NCBI GenBank assembly: GCA_016808115.1 | Contig: JAEQBH010004543.1 | Coordinates: 1-64,000, forward strand | Direction: 5' to 3' | Source: Tetrastigma voinierianum | Lineage: Eukaryota; Streptophyta; Magnoliopsida; Vitales; Vitaceae | Length of the DNA: 64,000 nt | Part shown: positions 1-11,262 of the stretch, piece by piece | Layout of the letters: each line of letters begins with the position of its first letter | How positions within the stretch are numbered: the first letter of the stretch is position 1 | The notes under the pieces: generated by a model | What the model was told of the DNA's origin: nothing | The model's database searches: none | What the model saw: only the letters and a program-made list of their open reading frames with translations | Program-made: the position numbers and the translations under genes

Positions 1-99
1 TACTTGGAATTTTTACTTTTAAAAATATCAACAGGACAACAACCATATATGAACTTTTTTTAAAGATAAGCAATTGTTGGCTTTTAGAAGAAATGTCTA

Positions 100-1296
100 A
101 AAGATAATCTTTATTGATGATAGAATCCTCAAAGAAAACATTACTAATAATACTTCTTAAGGTGCATAGCATTCCACATCCTAGGCACAATAGTCCCACC
201 TGACCTGCTTAACGCATAAGACCCGGTTGTCCCTACTCGAACTACCATGTATGGTCCTTCCCAGTTGGGCTGGAACTTCCCGTCTGCTAGGTTGGCTATG
301 TTTTCAAAGACCCGTCTTAAGACCAAGTCTCTAGGTTGTGCAAGTTTGCTAGACTCTATTGGTATGACGTTATGCGCACAGCTGTTACTTCCCGGAGTTA
401 AATCGGTTATTGTCTAGGTCTTTGGTTATAGCCGACATTTGCTTTCTCAAGAATTTCTGTTCGTATGGTGGGCATCCCAATTTCTATGGGGATGATGGCT
501 TCCATCCCATACGTGTGTGGGCAAATGGTGATATGCGGTTGGTTTTCCAGTTGTTTGTAGGCCATCAAAGCCCACGGTAGCTCCCTCTACCCCATTTTCC
601 TTTGGCCGAATGCGGATGTTTTTGGTGATAAGAGTCTTGTTGATGCTTACGCACGACCGTTTAGCTATGGAGTGCGTAGGGTTGAGTACATGTTTTTATT
701 TTCAATTCACTAAAGGGTCCACATATATACTAGATTGTCAAATTGTGGCCCATTGTCGGTTACAATGGATTGGGGTATTCCAAACTTGCACACGATGTTC
801 TTCCATACGAATTGAGCAACCTCTTTATCTTTGAAGGATGCGAAGGCTTCGGCTTTTATCCATTTACTGAAATAGTCGGTGGCAACCCGGTAGTAGCTAT
901 ACGAGGCGGGGGCTTAGGCGTGTACTGCGATGTCCATACCTAGTGACCCGAATGGCGGGGCTGATGATCATTAGGTCTTGAGCCGACACCTTTGACATTA
1001 GGGCTTGTGATTGGCATCGGTCACACTTCACAGCATAGGCAAGCTTTGCATCTGCGCGCACAGTTGGCCAATAGTAGCCCCGGGTGTGGGCTACGTAGAC
1101 GGCGATCTCTGCTGGATGATTCCACATACCACGAGTCATGGGCTCTGCAAATGCGCTGATTAGGTACCCTGATGGGTGTGCCAAGATCAACAAAATTTGT
1201 ATCCCTAGGATTCCCTGCATCGTAGCAAAGCTCTTTGCGAGTATAGTGGCTAGGTCGAACTCGGGGATGGGTTTTCTTCATGCTAAATGGAGTCAT
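100..1296 (-). pseudogene. G1 integrase remnant
   Basis: Integrase inserts the cDNA copy into host DNA. The zinc-binding part ends in GYYWPTVRADAK and CDRCQ (about 1020-1110). The catalytic core shows ATDYFSKW (861-887) and IVTDNGPQFD (737-767), giving the first two acidic residues, then YGMEAIIPIEIGMPT near 470-520. The C-terminal part, with FQPNWEGPY and a final HLKKYY, is open at 144-326. Several frame changes and stops separate these blocks. The upstream linker to RNase H is interrupted at 1297 by an insertion. Confidence 0.88.
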
Positions 1297-2603
1297 AGTT
1301 GATTGAAATTAGATTGTTTCCACTTTAGATTTGGGGTTTGGTAAAAAGCAGTAGGTTGATGGCTTGTAAAGCGTAACGCTGGGAAATAAAGTGTAAAAAG
1401 AACTCCTTGAAGTTTCGGGCTGCTGAGCTTAGGGTTCTAAGGTAAGTGTAATGTCCTCGGGTCCTTTTCTTGGCGCTGGGGAGGATGACCTATAGTCATT
1501 TCCCAAGCTAGGATCTAGTTACAGCTATAAAAGCCCGAACCCCAGTTTCCCTTCTAGTATACAACATTTATGACCCATTAATGTTTCAAAACAGTTAGAA
1601 CCATCCGCTGGATCTAAGCTGCAGGATTTAATAAATAGCAACTAATTGAGCATCAGTGGATCTAGCAATAACTATCCACTGAGCCTTGAAGCTTGCAGTA
1701 CTAGCCACTCGGGGTACATCAGGGTTGAGCCTAGCGTGAGATACGGAAACCATAAATGGTGATAAATGCGGCATTGTAGCAGGGAGGACAATGCTTTACC
1801 TCAAACTTCCTCAGTGGCCCTCCCTTCTTTCCAAGATGAAATGGGTTTAGCTAAACATCCCTTGAGTTGTCATCCTCAAGGGTTGTTTGGCTGGTAAGAA
1901 AATCTTGAGAAAGGGAGAAAGTGACAAAAAATTGCCGCAGTGGGAAGGTAGCTTTCGCTCATTACCTATTGATGGACTAAAGGCGCCTATTACATGAGCT
2001 TGGCGAGATTATATAGTGCTCGGGAGTCAAGGAATTACATAAAAGTATGAAGGAACAAAAATTACATTAAAGACTGTTTTGGTAAAAACCCTGAAAATCT
2101 GATAAAAAGCGAGTCGACCTGACATACGAGGCGAGCTCTGCGCGAAATTTTGTAACCTTTACCAAAATTCCTCTTTACTCTTCTCTCCTTACGCATTTTA
2201 GCTCCAGTGCCTTTGATTTGCACATGTAGCTTCGAGGTTCGGCTCCGGGTTCATCGTATTTGAATCGACATGAAAGATGCAGATTAATTGGAATGAAAAA
2301 CTACAAAAATATCCACAAAATATGATCAATAGTATAGTCGGGACCTTAATGTATCAATTGGGTTATTTAAGTTGATTAGCACACAAAAAGTGCTCAAAAC
2401 CTGCAATAAACAGGGCTTAAAACAACACTATTTGGGCACTAATCAACTGCCCCTGTTGGTGAGTGAGGCACTTAAGGTAGGGCCTGTCCAGGGACCGTTT
2501 ATATAACTAATCATTCATGAGTGAGAACCGAACCGCCTGGACTTGGGTCTTATGGGCCTAAATACATGTCAAACTGATTCTCTTGAGCTTAAATAACGGA
2601 CTG
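1297..2603. mobile_element. 1.3-kb insertion between G1 RNase H and integrase
   Basis: The 9 bases TGGAGTCAT occur directly at 1288-1296 and again at 2604-2612, on either side of a 1307-bp block that matches no pol domain and lies where the linker between RNase H and integrase should be continuous. A 9-bp duplication is typical of Mutator-like elements and 8 bp of hAT elements. I could not see a convincing terminal inverted repeat, and there is no long reading frame, so the class stays open. Chance repetition of 9 bases is possible but unlikely at these two positions. Confidence 0.5.
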
Positions 2604-3110
2604 TGGAGTCATCAAGAAGGACACGCCGTCTATTTCGTTTACCGGTTGGTAATGTCGGCGACTACGGGTCAGTAGTAGGCGAGCTGAAACAGTTTCTTTT
2701 ATTCCTAGTAGGGACGCGACCATGGCTACCAAAGCATCTGTCTTTTCGTTTGAATCTCTTGAGACATGCTCGGTCGCGAGCCATGAGTTTCAGTCGTAGG
2801 AGTGACGGACCACATACTTGGTCATGTGTTGATCTCTGTTTCATATTCTCCATTCACCTTGCCACGGTGGTCGCTTCGCACGTTATTTTTTACGGGGTTA
2901 CGGAGTTGCGAGGTCGATCAGGCTATGAGGCCTTTGTATTTGGCCTCGTTATTGGAAGGGGGGAAATCCAAACGTATGGTCTGCTCTATAACTTCTCCGG
3001 TCGGGGCTTTAAGTGTTAGTCGGTCAGGCTCCGTGTATCGTGAAGGCCATCCCACATTGATCTTACCCCGATCGGATTTGTCTGGTTCCATTTCACGGTA
3101 AGGAATTTAC
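2604..3110 (-). pseudogene. G1 RNase H remnant
   Basis: RNase H removes the RNA strand during reverse transcription. The minus strand gives VIEQTIRLDFPPSNNEAKYK at about 2930-2990, which corresponds to the conserved block around the second catalytic acidic residue (usually ATNNEAEYEALIAGL). The aspartate block expected upstream and the later DSQLV block are not readable in one frame. The adjacent RT/connection domain at higher coordinates and integrase at lower coordinates fit the position. Confidence 0.75.
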
Positions 3111-3288
3111 GCTAAAAAGTCGGCTAGTACCTATCCTTTCACTTGGCAAAGTACATATTGAATCTCGAAATCACTCGGTTCAATTACCTGTCAGGCCATT
3201 CGTCACTGTGGTCGGGCTTATGTATAGTGCTTCTCGGAGGAGGTTAGTGATGCGATGATAAGTGCACTTGGAAGTAGGGGCAAATTTT

Positions 3289-4378
3289 TTAGCTACCACC
3301 ACGAGCGATCTGCTTTGCTTTCGGGAGCCAGGTATATCGGGTTTCTGCCTCATATATGGACTTTCTTACAAAGAATATAGGTCTCTGCTTCCGGTATTCA
3401 TCTTCTTTGAATAAAGTTGCACTTACTGAAACATCAGAAACAACTATGTAAAGATAGAGTGTCTTGCCCGCCTCGGGGTTAACCAGAATTGGAGGTTCGG
3501 TGAGATAATGCTTGATTGCCATGAGGGCTTGGTCGCATTCTATATCGAACTTGTGTTGGCCTACAGAGTGGTAAACGACTTCAATCAGTTTATGACAAGA
3601 GATAGTGCCTTAGAGCGCCAATGGCCAGTCAGTTCTTCCCACTCATTTTTGGAGGTAGAAGTACGAGATTCCATAATATTCTTTTGAGTTGAATAAGTTG
3701 GCCTCAATCCCCCTCTATGTCACCATAAAGCCTAGGAACTTAAGCGATGACTACGAACGCACACTTGGGGGATTGGGTTCATACAGTTCGTCTTGCCTTG
3801 ATAGCTTCAAAGTTTCTTGTAGGTGCTTTGTGATCAGGCTTTCTTTGGATTTGTGAAGCATATCGTCGATATAGACTTCCATGGTCTTGGCCATCAATGA
3901 CCGAAATATCTTTGTCACTAGTCTACGATTGGTTGCTCGGCGTTCTTCAAACAAAAGGCATCACATTGTATTATGGCAGGTGTGGTGTAATGAAGGTCGT
4001 TTTCTCCTCATCAGTGGATGCGCAAAAATCTATTAGTGTCGGAGAAGGGGTCAAAATGGCGACATCCATGCACGGTGAGAACTGTGATCGATTTATTCGT
4101 GGTAGGGGGAAGCTATCTTTTGGGCACGCTTCATTGAGGTCCATGTAGTCCACGCATACTCTTCATTTATCGCCCTTCTTTGGGACGACCACCACGTTGG
4201 CAAGCCATTCAGGATACTTTACCTCTTTGATAAAACATGCTCTCAAAAGATTGTTTACCTTTGTCTGAATAATTTGATGACGATCTGGGTGGAAACGCCT
4301 TATCTTCTGTCTAATAGGTTTCAGTGAAATTGATAATGTTCGGTTGTAGAAGGCCAACGTCTGGGGTGATTCAACCAT
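3289..4378 (-). pseudogene. G1 reverse transcriptase and connection domain
   Basis: This is the polymerase of the element. Reading from 4378 down: a fingers block containing PIRQKIRRFHPDR and YPEWLANVVVVPKKGDK, then LNEACPKDSFPLPRI (about 4090-4145), then the active-site box MEVYIDDM (about 3855-3885), in which both aspartates are kept. The connection/RNase-H-like part follows at 3289-3522 with SVSATLFKEDE and RPIFFVRKS. The pieces are in different frames and parts of the palm between 3954 and 4000 are missing or shifted. The YIDDM box is one of the best kept signatures in G1. Confidence 0.92.
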
Positions 4379-4718
4379 GTATGAGTGACACCGAGGGCCG
4401 AATACGTCTAGTTTTCAGTAGTACATGTTGTAAGGCTGCTCTCTGTCTTTGGATAGCAGTCTTTAACATATGTGAACCTACATCACGTAGCCTATTGCTC
4501 TCGGAGGTGACCCACGACTAATGGATCCTTTTCTTTTGCCTTTGACTTGGGCGGTGAGGCTGTGATTGCTATGCGAGGAATGTAGGCCTCGGGAGAAGGC
4601 CATAAAACCCCTTTCCCTTTCTTTTCTTATATGGATAATTGGTAACACCGTCGTGCAACCAATTGACTACTTAAAAGGTCAACCTGCCCGCATTGGTCAA
4701 ATAACTGACTATCTAATG

Positions 4719-5035
4719 CTATGTTGAAGGGACGACCTTCATCGAGTGGGCAGGTCGAAGCACTGTATGCAATTGTAAGGCTCGAGTCTTGGATGACGAA
4801 ACGAAACTTCTTTGGGTATTGTACCTTGTACTAAGTGTGATGTCTCCCAGTGTCGTGGTTGTTGTGCCGTTGAAACCAGAGAGGACTCGTCCGGTTGAGT
4901 TCAACATTTGTGAGGAAAGGTTCATTTGGTTGAAGGTGGGTAGGTAATAACAAGTCACATTCTGCCGGGATCTGCTTGCCACTATGCCTCAAAATCGCTA
5001 ATCTGAAAAGGGTGAGTACAAGTGCATCATAATGG
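4719..5035 (-). pseudogene. G1 aspartic protease remnant
   Basis: The protease cleaves the Gag-Pol polyprotein. Minus-strand wording YDALVLTLF (about 5000-5030), a D-P-G near 4966-4975 that may be the altered active-site D-S/T-G, and then LPTFNQMNLSSQML and GFNGTTTTTLGDITL match the order of the plant gypsy protease. The blocks are in different frames. It sits between gag (higher coordinates) and RT, as expected. Confidence 0.75.
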
Positions 5036-5699
5036 GAACTGTATTACTGTTTGGATTTACTAGGGAAAGGATATAGGGCCATCTATTGACCAGTCTCTTC
5101 GACTACCCATATATGGACCCAACATTTACGAGACTAACCGTGGTTGCTCTCGGAAGCTTCTTGTGGTGCTTGATTGGTGCGGTCGTCGAGCGGTCCCCGA
5201 TTATATAGTTTATGGTCGTTCTGGATTTGGACTATGCGACCGCGCCGGTTGTAACTCTATTTGCTGTAGGCGCAAATTCTGCCCTGCGGTCAACTTCTCT
5301 AACATATCTTCTAAGGTGCCCTGCTTTAATTAGTCTTTCCACCAAGAATTTTAGGCTTCGACACCTGTTGGTCTCATTCCCGTGATCGCTGTGATAATCA
5401 CATTGTACGGATGAGTTTCTTTGAGAGGGGTCCGTCTGGATTGGTATGGGTTATTTGAAATCTAGCAAGTCGCGAATGAGGGGTAGCAGCCTCTCATATG
5501 TGATGTTCAAGGGAGTGAATTGTCTGTGACTGGTCTTGGGATTGCTTTCAGTTTTCGCCCTGACCTTCCCTAGACTCAGGCGGTTTCTTCCCCTTCGGCA
5601 CTACTTCCAGCCGACTTGCTTGTGATCATGACAATTTGAGTTGCTACGGATGTTGCTCCTCTAACGTTGAATATCTATGCACTCGCTGTCTGATTCTTC

Positions 5700-6200
5700 C
5701 ATTGTAGCCTGTAGGTTTAAAGACAGTGAGTGGAAGAAAGGGGTAGATGGCGCAAAGCTTCTCTTTAAGTTCTGAAGAATTGCATCCATGCTGTAAACTT
5801 CTCCCTGTTGGACGGCTTACCCGAATCTCTTGGTGAAATCTCGTATGGTTTCCACCTCCTGCTTAATAATAGTTTGCAAATAGCTAATATTCCTCATATG
5901 CCATACCGAACAAAGATACTGAGAGATGAATACGGTCCAAAAGCTTATTGAGCAGACTGTTGAATTACACGAGAGCTTATGGAACCAGGCTAGCGTAGGC
6001 CCTTGGAGGCTAGTCGGGAAGACTTTGCACAGCAGATGGTCATTGCTGACGTTTAGAGTCATTGCCTAGTTGTAATGGAGCATGTGATCATAAAGTGCGT
6101 CGAACCATCGAACATAGCTAAGGTTGGCATGACGAACCCTCAGGGTGGCTTGTAATTGAGGATGTGATGCCCTAAGGGATAAGAGAGCATGTCGTTTGGA
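5700..6200 (-). pseudogene. G1 gag remnant
   Basis: Gag forms the particle that packages the element RNA. The open part at 5817-6062 reads CKVFPTSLQGPTLAWFHKL and ends in TIIKQEVETIRDFTKRF, matching the retrotransposon gag domain (typically FPTSLKGPALRWFYSLPP and KQ-E-E-LRDFVxRF). The N-terminal and nucleocapsid ends could not be read, and no zinc knuckle was found. Confidence 0.85.
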
Positions 6201-6876
6201 CTTCGAATCACTGCTGCAGGCAGTATGTAGAGCTTAAGTTCTGTACCAAAGACATTGGGGGCATGGGCAGCATTACGCCCGTGGGTAATGCAGATGTGTT
6301 CCCGGGCACTTCGTTTGGCTAGTTATGTCCTCGGCCTGTTTCTCGTCTCGCTTAACGGAATGTGCCACTATTGGGCGTTCTTCGGATATAGGCGTGCGGC
6401 GTCTCTAGTTTGACTGGCCTTGCTACTTTATTTGGGGAGGTCTAGTAAGCTGGCTGAGAACTGACTAGTCGATCCGCTTGGGTATCTACGTTGTTAGGGA
6501 CGATGGGCTCCTTTCCTTTATTGTGGGCGGTCGGGTGCCTTGCTTGGCTGCTATCTTACATGTCTTTTTTGCCAAGATCATGCCTTTTTTCTACCTAGGC
6601 CCGCAAACGATCGTTTTCACGTTGCAAATGTTCAGTGCGATCCTGCAATTCCCCCATCTGTGTTGCTTGCTCATCCTGTTTCTTCTCCATGTCTTGACGC
6701 CAATGAAGAAATTAATCTTCGGGCGACTGGATCACCGGGTTGCTAGTCATTGCACCTGTGTTAGACGAATCAGATGTGGGGAGGGGAACCATATGAGCTA
6801 CTAGTGGTGAAGGGCTACTGGATAGTCATTGGAGCTAAGCCCTTGCACGTCGTTAATGAGACTTTTTGTTCGATTC

Positions 6877-6895
6877 CCACAAACGGCACCAATTA
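6877..6895 (-). promoter_or_regulatory. G1 primer-binding site
   Basis: The minus strand reads TTGGTGCCGTTTGTGGGAA, one step away from the TTGGCGCCGTCTGTGGGAA type primer site common in plant Tat/Athila elements. It directly follows the inferred LTR end, so it fixes the LTR boundary at 6896. Confidence 0.85.
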
Positions 6896-7453
6896 TCATT
6901 ACCTAGATCGTCTGACCTCCGAGGCATCAACGAAGTGGTGTATACACTATGAGGGTCTGATGGTGGTGTATACGCGCTTTCCGATGATTAAGTCAACGAG
7001 GGTGGAGAAAGAGAAAGAAGAAGAGAGTTAAGCGCGGTTGGAGTTAATACATTTCGCTGTGCAGAGTCTTCTCTTTATACTCAAATTTTTCCTTGATTAT
7101 AGGAAAGATAATCTCGTAATTTTGGTGATAAGATCTTTCTTTTCTTATTAAGGACTAATTCTCCCTTATTAGGGATTTATGTTTTTGAGACGTATTAGAT
7201 TTGGATACTGGGAGATCCGTGGATATATTTTTTGTATTATCCACAACGAACTTCCCATATGCAATAGGATGGTCGGCTCGAGGATTAGGAACCCTAGACA
7301 GGGTTTAAAAATCTCCCGTCTGGTTCGTTCCCGAATGGTTTTAATATGGCAGGCCAGCTTGGGTTGCTATATGACGCGGGCCAGGTGGCGAGCTTGGGCA
7401 AGCGTTGGGCCTATTGAGTAGTGGGTCTAGGCCCAAAGGCCAGGGTACTCACA
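6896..7453 (-). repeat. G1 5' LTR (about 558 bp)
   Basis: The inner end is set by the primer site. The outer end is inferred from the TG/CA rule: the plus strand reads GTACTCACA up to 7453, so the minus strand starts TGTGAGTACC. The second LTR is outside the window, so neither LTR identity nor target duplication can be checked. Confidence 0.65.
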
Positions 7454-8840
7454 CTAACCCTCATGTTATTTTTGGTTTTTGGAAATTGGAAATTTTTTAA
7501 AAAATGTAACTGAAAAATAAATAAATAACATTAATAAATATTTTTATTCATAACTTCCAATTATTTTTACTTATTTTTATTTATTATATAAAAATTGATA
7601 ATTTTAAAAATATAAATTTTAATGACTATTAATTATATTTTATTTTCTTTGGAATCTGGAACATGGGAACAAAATACGAGAAAAATGATTTTTTCTTTTT
7701 AAGTTTTTTCTTAATTTTTTGGAGCATCAAGTCTGATTTAAGCGACCTTACAGTGGAATATTAGAACCCCACCCTATTTATTTATATAATTTACAATTCA
7801 TGTTGGTCTTATTTAAAAAATTTAATGGGACAGGACAACCCATGGTTGGAATGGGATAAGTCTAATCCCACATGTGAAACATAAATAAGGCCCAACTCAT
7901 AAATTACAAAAAACCAACACGAGGGGACCCGAGCCCAAGGTGTTAGGCCCAACCCCTAGCACCCCTATATTAAGGCACTCCTATGCTAGACACTTACACA
8001 AGAGCACTAGCTCCTCCCTTATCTCCACATCACCTCGGGCATGTCAACTCCTCGGGCTTTGAGGATCGAAGTCGACCAAAGTAGGTAGAGTTGTGAGAGA
8101 TCTAGTCTCTGTGGTGATGCAGGCTTAGGTGTGTTGTTTTTAGTTTTCTTCAAAGGCTATTTAGCTTTTGCGTGATTTCATTTTAAAGCTTAGTGAAACA
8201 TTGTTGAAATTATATAAAAAAATATGAATAAAAAAAAAACCAAAATATATGGTTTTTCTATTTAGAAAAAAATACATCTTCCAAAACAAGAAACACCACC
8301 TTTGCCGAATAAAAAGGATAATGATAACTCATTTCTGATATTAAAAAGCAAGCAGCTTGTACTTAATATTATTAAATCTTATTTAAGCGTTAAGTTGAAA
8401 AAATTATATTAAGTATTAAGTAAAAAATCGAATGTATGAGTCGAGAACATGTGCATAGTTGGCGTGTGGACTACCACACTTCCTTGCGAATCCGCTCGGC
8501 ATCGTTCCCACAGATCGGCTAGCGGTGAGTTGGGAGCGATGATGTGACGTCAGCGTAGCGATTTCTTAGTAGTATAAATTGATTATTTGTAACCTTAAAG
8601 AAATATGACGATTTTTCCTGCGATTTGAAATAAAAAGAGTACTTTGAAACTAGAAGCACATTTTGATAGCGGACGGGTTGGCAATTATGGAAAAATTATA
8701 ATATATGCCCTATTCTAGCTTTAATTTCATTTATATTTTAATATTTGTTTTTTTATTATATTAAAATTAATATATTTCATAAAAACTAAAATATTATAAA
8801 TTATTTTATTTAAAAATATTTTTATTATTTATAGGGAAAT
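7454..8840. other. AT-rich intergenic DNA, no gene seen
   Basis: There is no coding signature. Around 7930-8160 the composition is less AT-rich, with CCTATATTAAGGCACTCC (TATA-like) followed by CT-rich sequence, which could be an LTR or promoter fragment, but no second copy was found here. A module near 8325-8430 recurs near 11.83 kb. Confidence 0.5.
8695..8840. repeat. AT-rich dispersed module, copy 1
   Basis: The string TTATTATATTAAAATTAATA followed by TTCATAAAAACTAAAATATTATAAATT-type sequence recurs with small differences at 11095-11262. Both copies sit next to short G-rich text (CGGACGGG here, GGCGGGGCGG at copy 2). Family unknown. Confidence 0.6.
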
Positions 8841-9143
8841 TTAGTATTAAAATTCTGAATTTTCATAACTTTTGCATTTAAATTCTTAACAAAAATTTAC
8901 TTTTTAAATATATCAATTTTCATGAATTTTGTTTTTATATCATAACCAAATTCCCAACTTCTACCATGTCCAACATGGCATGATGAAACAACGTCGTTTT
9001 GATGTTGGAACTACAATTAGAACGAAAGTTAAGGATATAAAAATAAAATTTATGAAAGTAGCTATATTTCAAAAACAAACTTTTGTTGAATTTAAATACA
9101 AAAAAGTTATGAAAAGTTCGAGATTTAAATCTTTAATTTTTCT
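8841..9143. mobile_element. Foldback MITE with long terminal inverted repeats
   Basis: The left arm (about 8841-8965) contains TTTTCATAACTTTTGCATTT and CATGAATTTTGTTTTTATAT. The reverse complement of the right arm (about 9020-9143) contains TTTTCATAACTTTTTTGTAT and CATAAATTTTATTTTTATAT in the same order and spacing. Arms of about 120 bp around a short loop containing ACGTCGTTTTGATGTT mark a non-autonomous foldback element. The frame open at 8929-9249 is only a by-product of it. The target duplication is not clear, so the superfamily is not assigned. Confidence 0.75.
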
Positions 9144-10957
9144 TATTTATATTAAAATATTAAGCCCAATTAAAAATATATATATCGAGCGGGGCAGGGC
9201 CAGAGACATAACAATAGTCGAACCCACACCAAACTTGTTTCAGGTTTGAGAAAAACAAATCAAATCCATTAAAAATCTAATTACTTAAACCAAATTCATT
9301 GAATTAAGAGGAAATAACAGGCTCAAATCATTGTAAAAACAGAGTACGGGGCACAAATTTATGTTTCAATATTTCAATTTGGTCATCACCACAAATCTTC
9401 TAAAGATGGTCAAATTAGTCCGAAAGTAATTTCCACGTCATCTACCAATTAGGTGGATTCATGAGTATATTAAAAAATTCCCTAGCCAATGGAAGAAAAG
9501 AGAGTGAAGAAAAAGAAGATATGATTTGTGTGATGGAGGCCGGTCCCACATAGTTATTAGGAGAGATAATGGTCAAACAACAAACGTTTCCTTCAAGTAT
9601 TTTCTTAATTAATCACATCATATTATTAATTATATCATATAATATAATATAGGAGATAGTGTGTCCATGTTATAATACCAAGTTACAAAAGATTTATGGT
9701 TCTATTTCTTTGAATAAGTGTAACAGTCATTTGTGATTGAATTAAACTCTCAATTAAATGGCATCTACTTGTTTTATATGATCTAATTTTGTAAATCATT
9801 TTAACAATAATGGTATTGGTAATCTGAAATGTAGTCCACAGCCACTTACTTATCACAATATTCCTTTGCAAGTTTGTCGATGTTATATTGTTAAGACTTA
9901 TAATAAATAATTTAAGAATGTCTAGTAGAAATTTATTTATTTATTTTGGTATTTCTTGTAAAATCACTGATTAAAATTTTATTTAGAAAAACGCTACAAA
10001 TGATTTTGTAAACTATCAATGATTTTTTTTTTTTAGATTTTGTTTCCTATATTTTGTCAAATACTTCTTATTCCAAAAATATTTTTCAGAACATAAATAC
10101 CTTCTAAAATCGTTATTAAATTGAGACCTCAATTTATTAAACATGAAATAAATATCATTCCAAGTCATAATTAGATATTATGAAATACTTATTTGCTTTT
10201 GTATGATGAGGGAATGAAATAATAAATAATTTATTGTTGTGATATCCCGCTTTGATTATGGGAGAAAGTTCATGACATTGTATAAGTATGAACTTTTATT
10301 TATCAAGTAAATATCTTTCAAAATTATGAGATCCTTTCAAAATAGATAATATTTATGTGATTAGATGCTAATTATTATAAAAGTATTATCTATTAAGCTT
10401 ATCATACCATACTCTAAAATTTATTCAAATCATACAAAGTTTGTCATAGATACAACTTCGTACTTAATTCCCTTCATTGAGAAAAGATTATTCCTATCAA
10501 TTGATCAAATATCTCAATATCTATAAATAACCAAGGTGAGAATAACTTAATCTAACAGTAAAGACTTCAAAATTGAGTTAACAGTTTCAAAAGTAATCAC
10601 ATTTAGGAGTTTGTTGGAAGCCCTTACTGACAAGTGTAACAATATAAGCTTGAATCATCATTAAGATTTTACGTAGATTTGGAACTCATATCTTTCAAAT
10701 AACATTTAGCGAAGGTGTCCAGTATCGAAATAAGGTGACGTTTGTTTTGAAACTATCTTGGAAAATTTAAAATAGTTTCGGCGTTAAGTTATTTATTTTA
10801 AAATTTTGAGAGCATTCTTCAAATTTTTAAAATTACGAATATAAAATGAAAATATTTGGCTTACATTGAAAAAATCATTACAAAAAATAAGAATTGATAC
10901 GTTGTCAGAAATGAAGAAATTTAGTAATATCTTATTTCTTAGGGATGACGGAAGAAG

Positions 10958-10988
<31 letters not shown>

Positions 10989-11094
10989 GGGACAGGCTGA
11001 TTATAAATTCGGACCCGACTCGTTTATTTTCGATTTACAAACTTGTGCATTTAAAAAATTAAACAAGGCGGGGCGGAGATGGAAACATTCCTAA
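9144..11094. other. AT-rich intergenic DNA, no gene seen
   Basis: There are no coding motifs, only short, stop-rich frames. It contains a 29-base poly-T run near 10960-10988 and a G-rich patch GAGCGGGGCAGGGCC near 9187. Nothing here supports a gene on either strand. Confidence 0.5.
10960..10988. repeat. Poly-T run
   Basis: An uninterrupted T run of 29 bases. It could be the tail of a minus-strand retroposon, but no SINE or LINE body was recognised beside it. Confidence 0.9.
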
Positions 11095-11262
11095 AACTAT
11101 TGGCACATATTTTATTTTTGTTTTTATTTTTAATTTTAATTTTTTTATATTTACTTTTATTTTATTATATTAAAATTAATATTTTTCCATAAAAATAAAA
11201 ATATTATAATTTTATAAATTATTTATTAAAAACATTATAATAATAATTATAATTTATATTGA
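11095..11262. repeat. AT-rich dispersed module, copy 2
   Basis: Second copy of the module at 8695-8840, containing TTATTATATTAAAATTAATA and CATAAAAATAAAAATATTAT. A separate short module (AACAAGCGAAACATCTTAAT near 11833, then AAATTAAAAATTACTATTAAG) resembles 8335-8425. The order of the two modules is reversed relative to the first locus. Confidence 0.6.

Larger units (their letters stand above)
1..7453 (-). mobile_element. Degenerate Ty3/gypsy LTR retrotransposon G1 (Tat/Ogre-like), truncated by window edge
   Basis: On the minus strand the order is 5' LTR, primer site, gag, protease, RT, RNase H, integrase, the order expected of Ty3/gypsy. The primer site resembles the TGGCGCCGTCTGTGGGAA type usual in Tat and Athila elements. 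Pol wording such as LNEACPKDSFPLPRI (RT) and GKFQPNWEGPY (integrase end) is close to plant Tat-type elements from memory of the family. Every domain has stops or frameshifts, so the element cannot move by itself. The 3' LTR must lie left of base 1, so length and target duplication cannot be measured. Confidence 0.9.

Noticed and set aside
10960..10988. Poly-T as the tail of a minus-strand LINE or SINE
   Set aside because: No retroposon body or target duplication could be found next to it.
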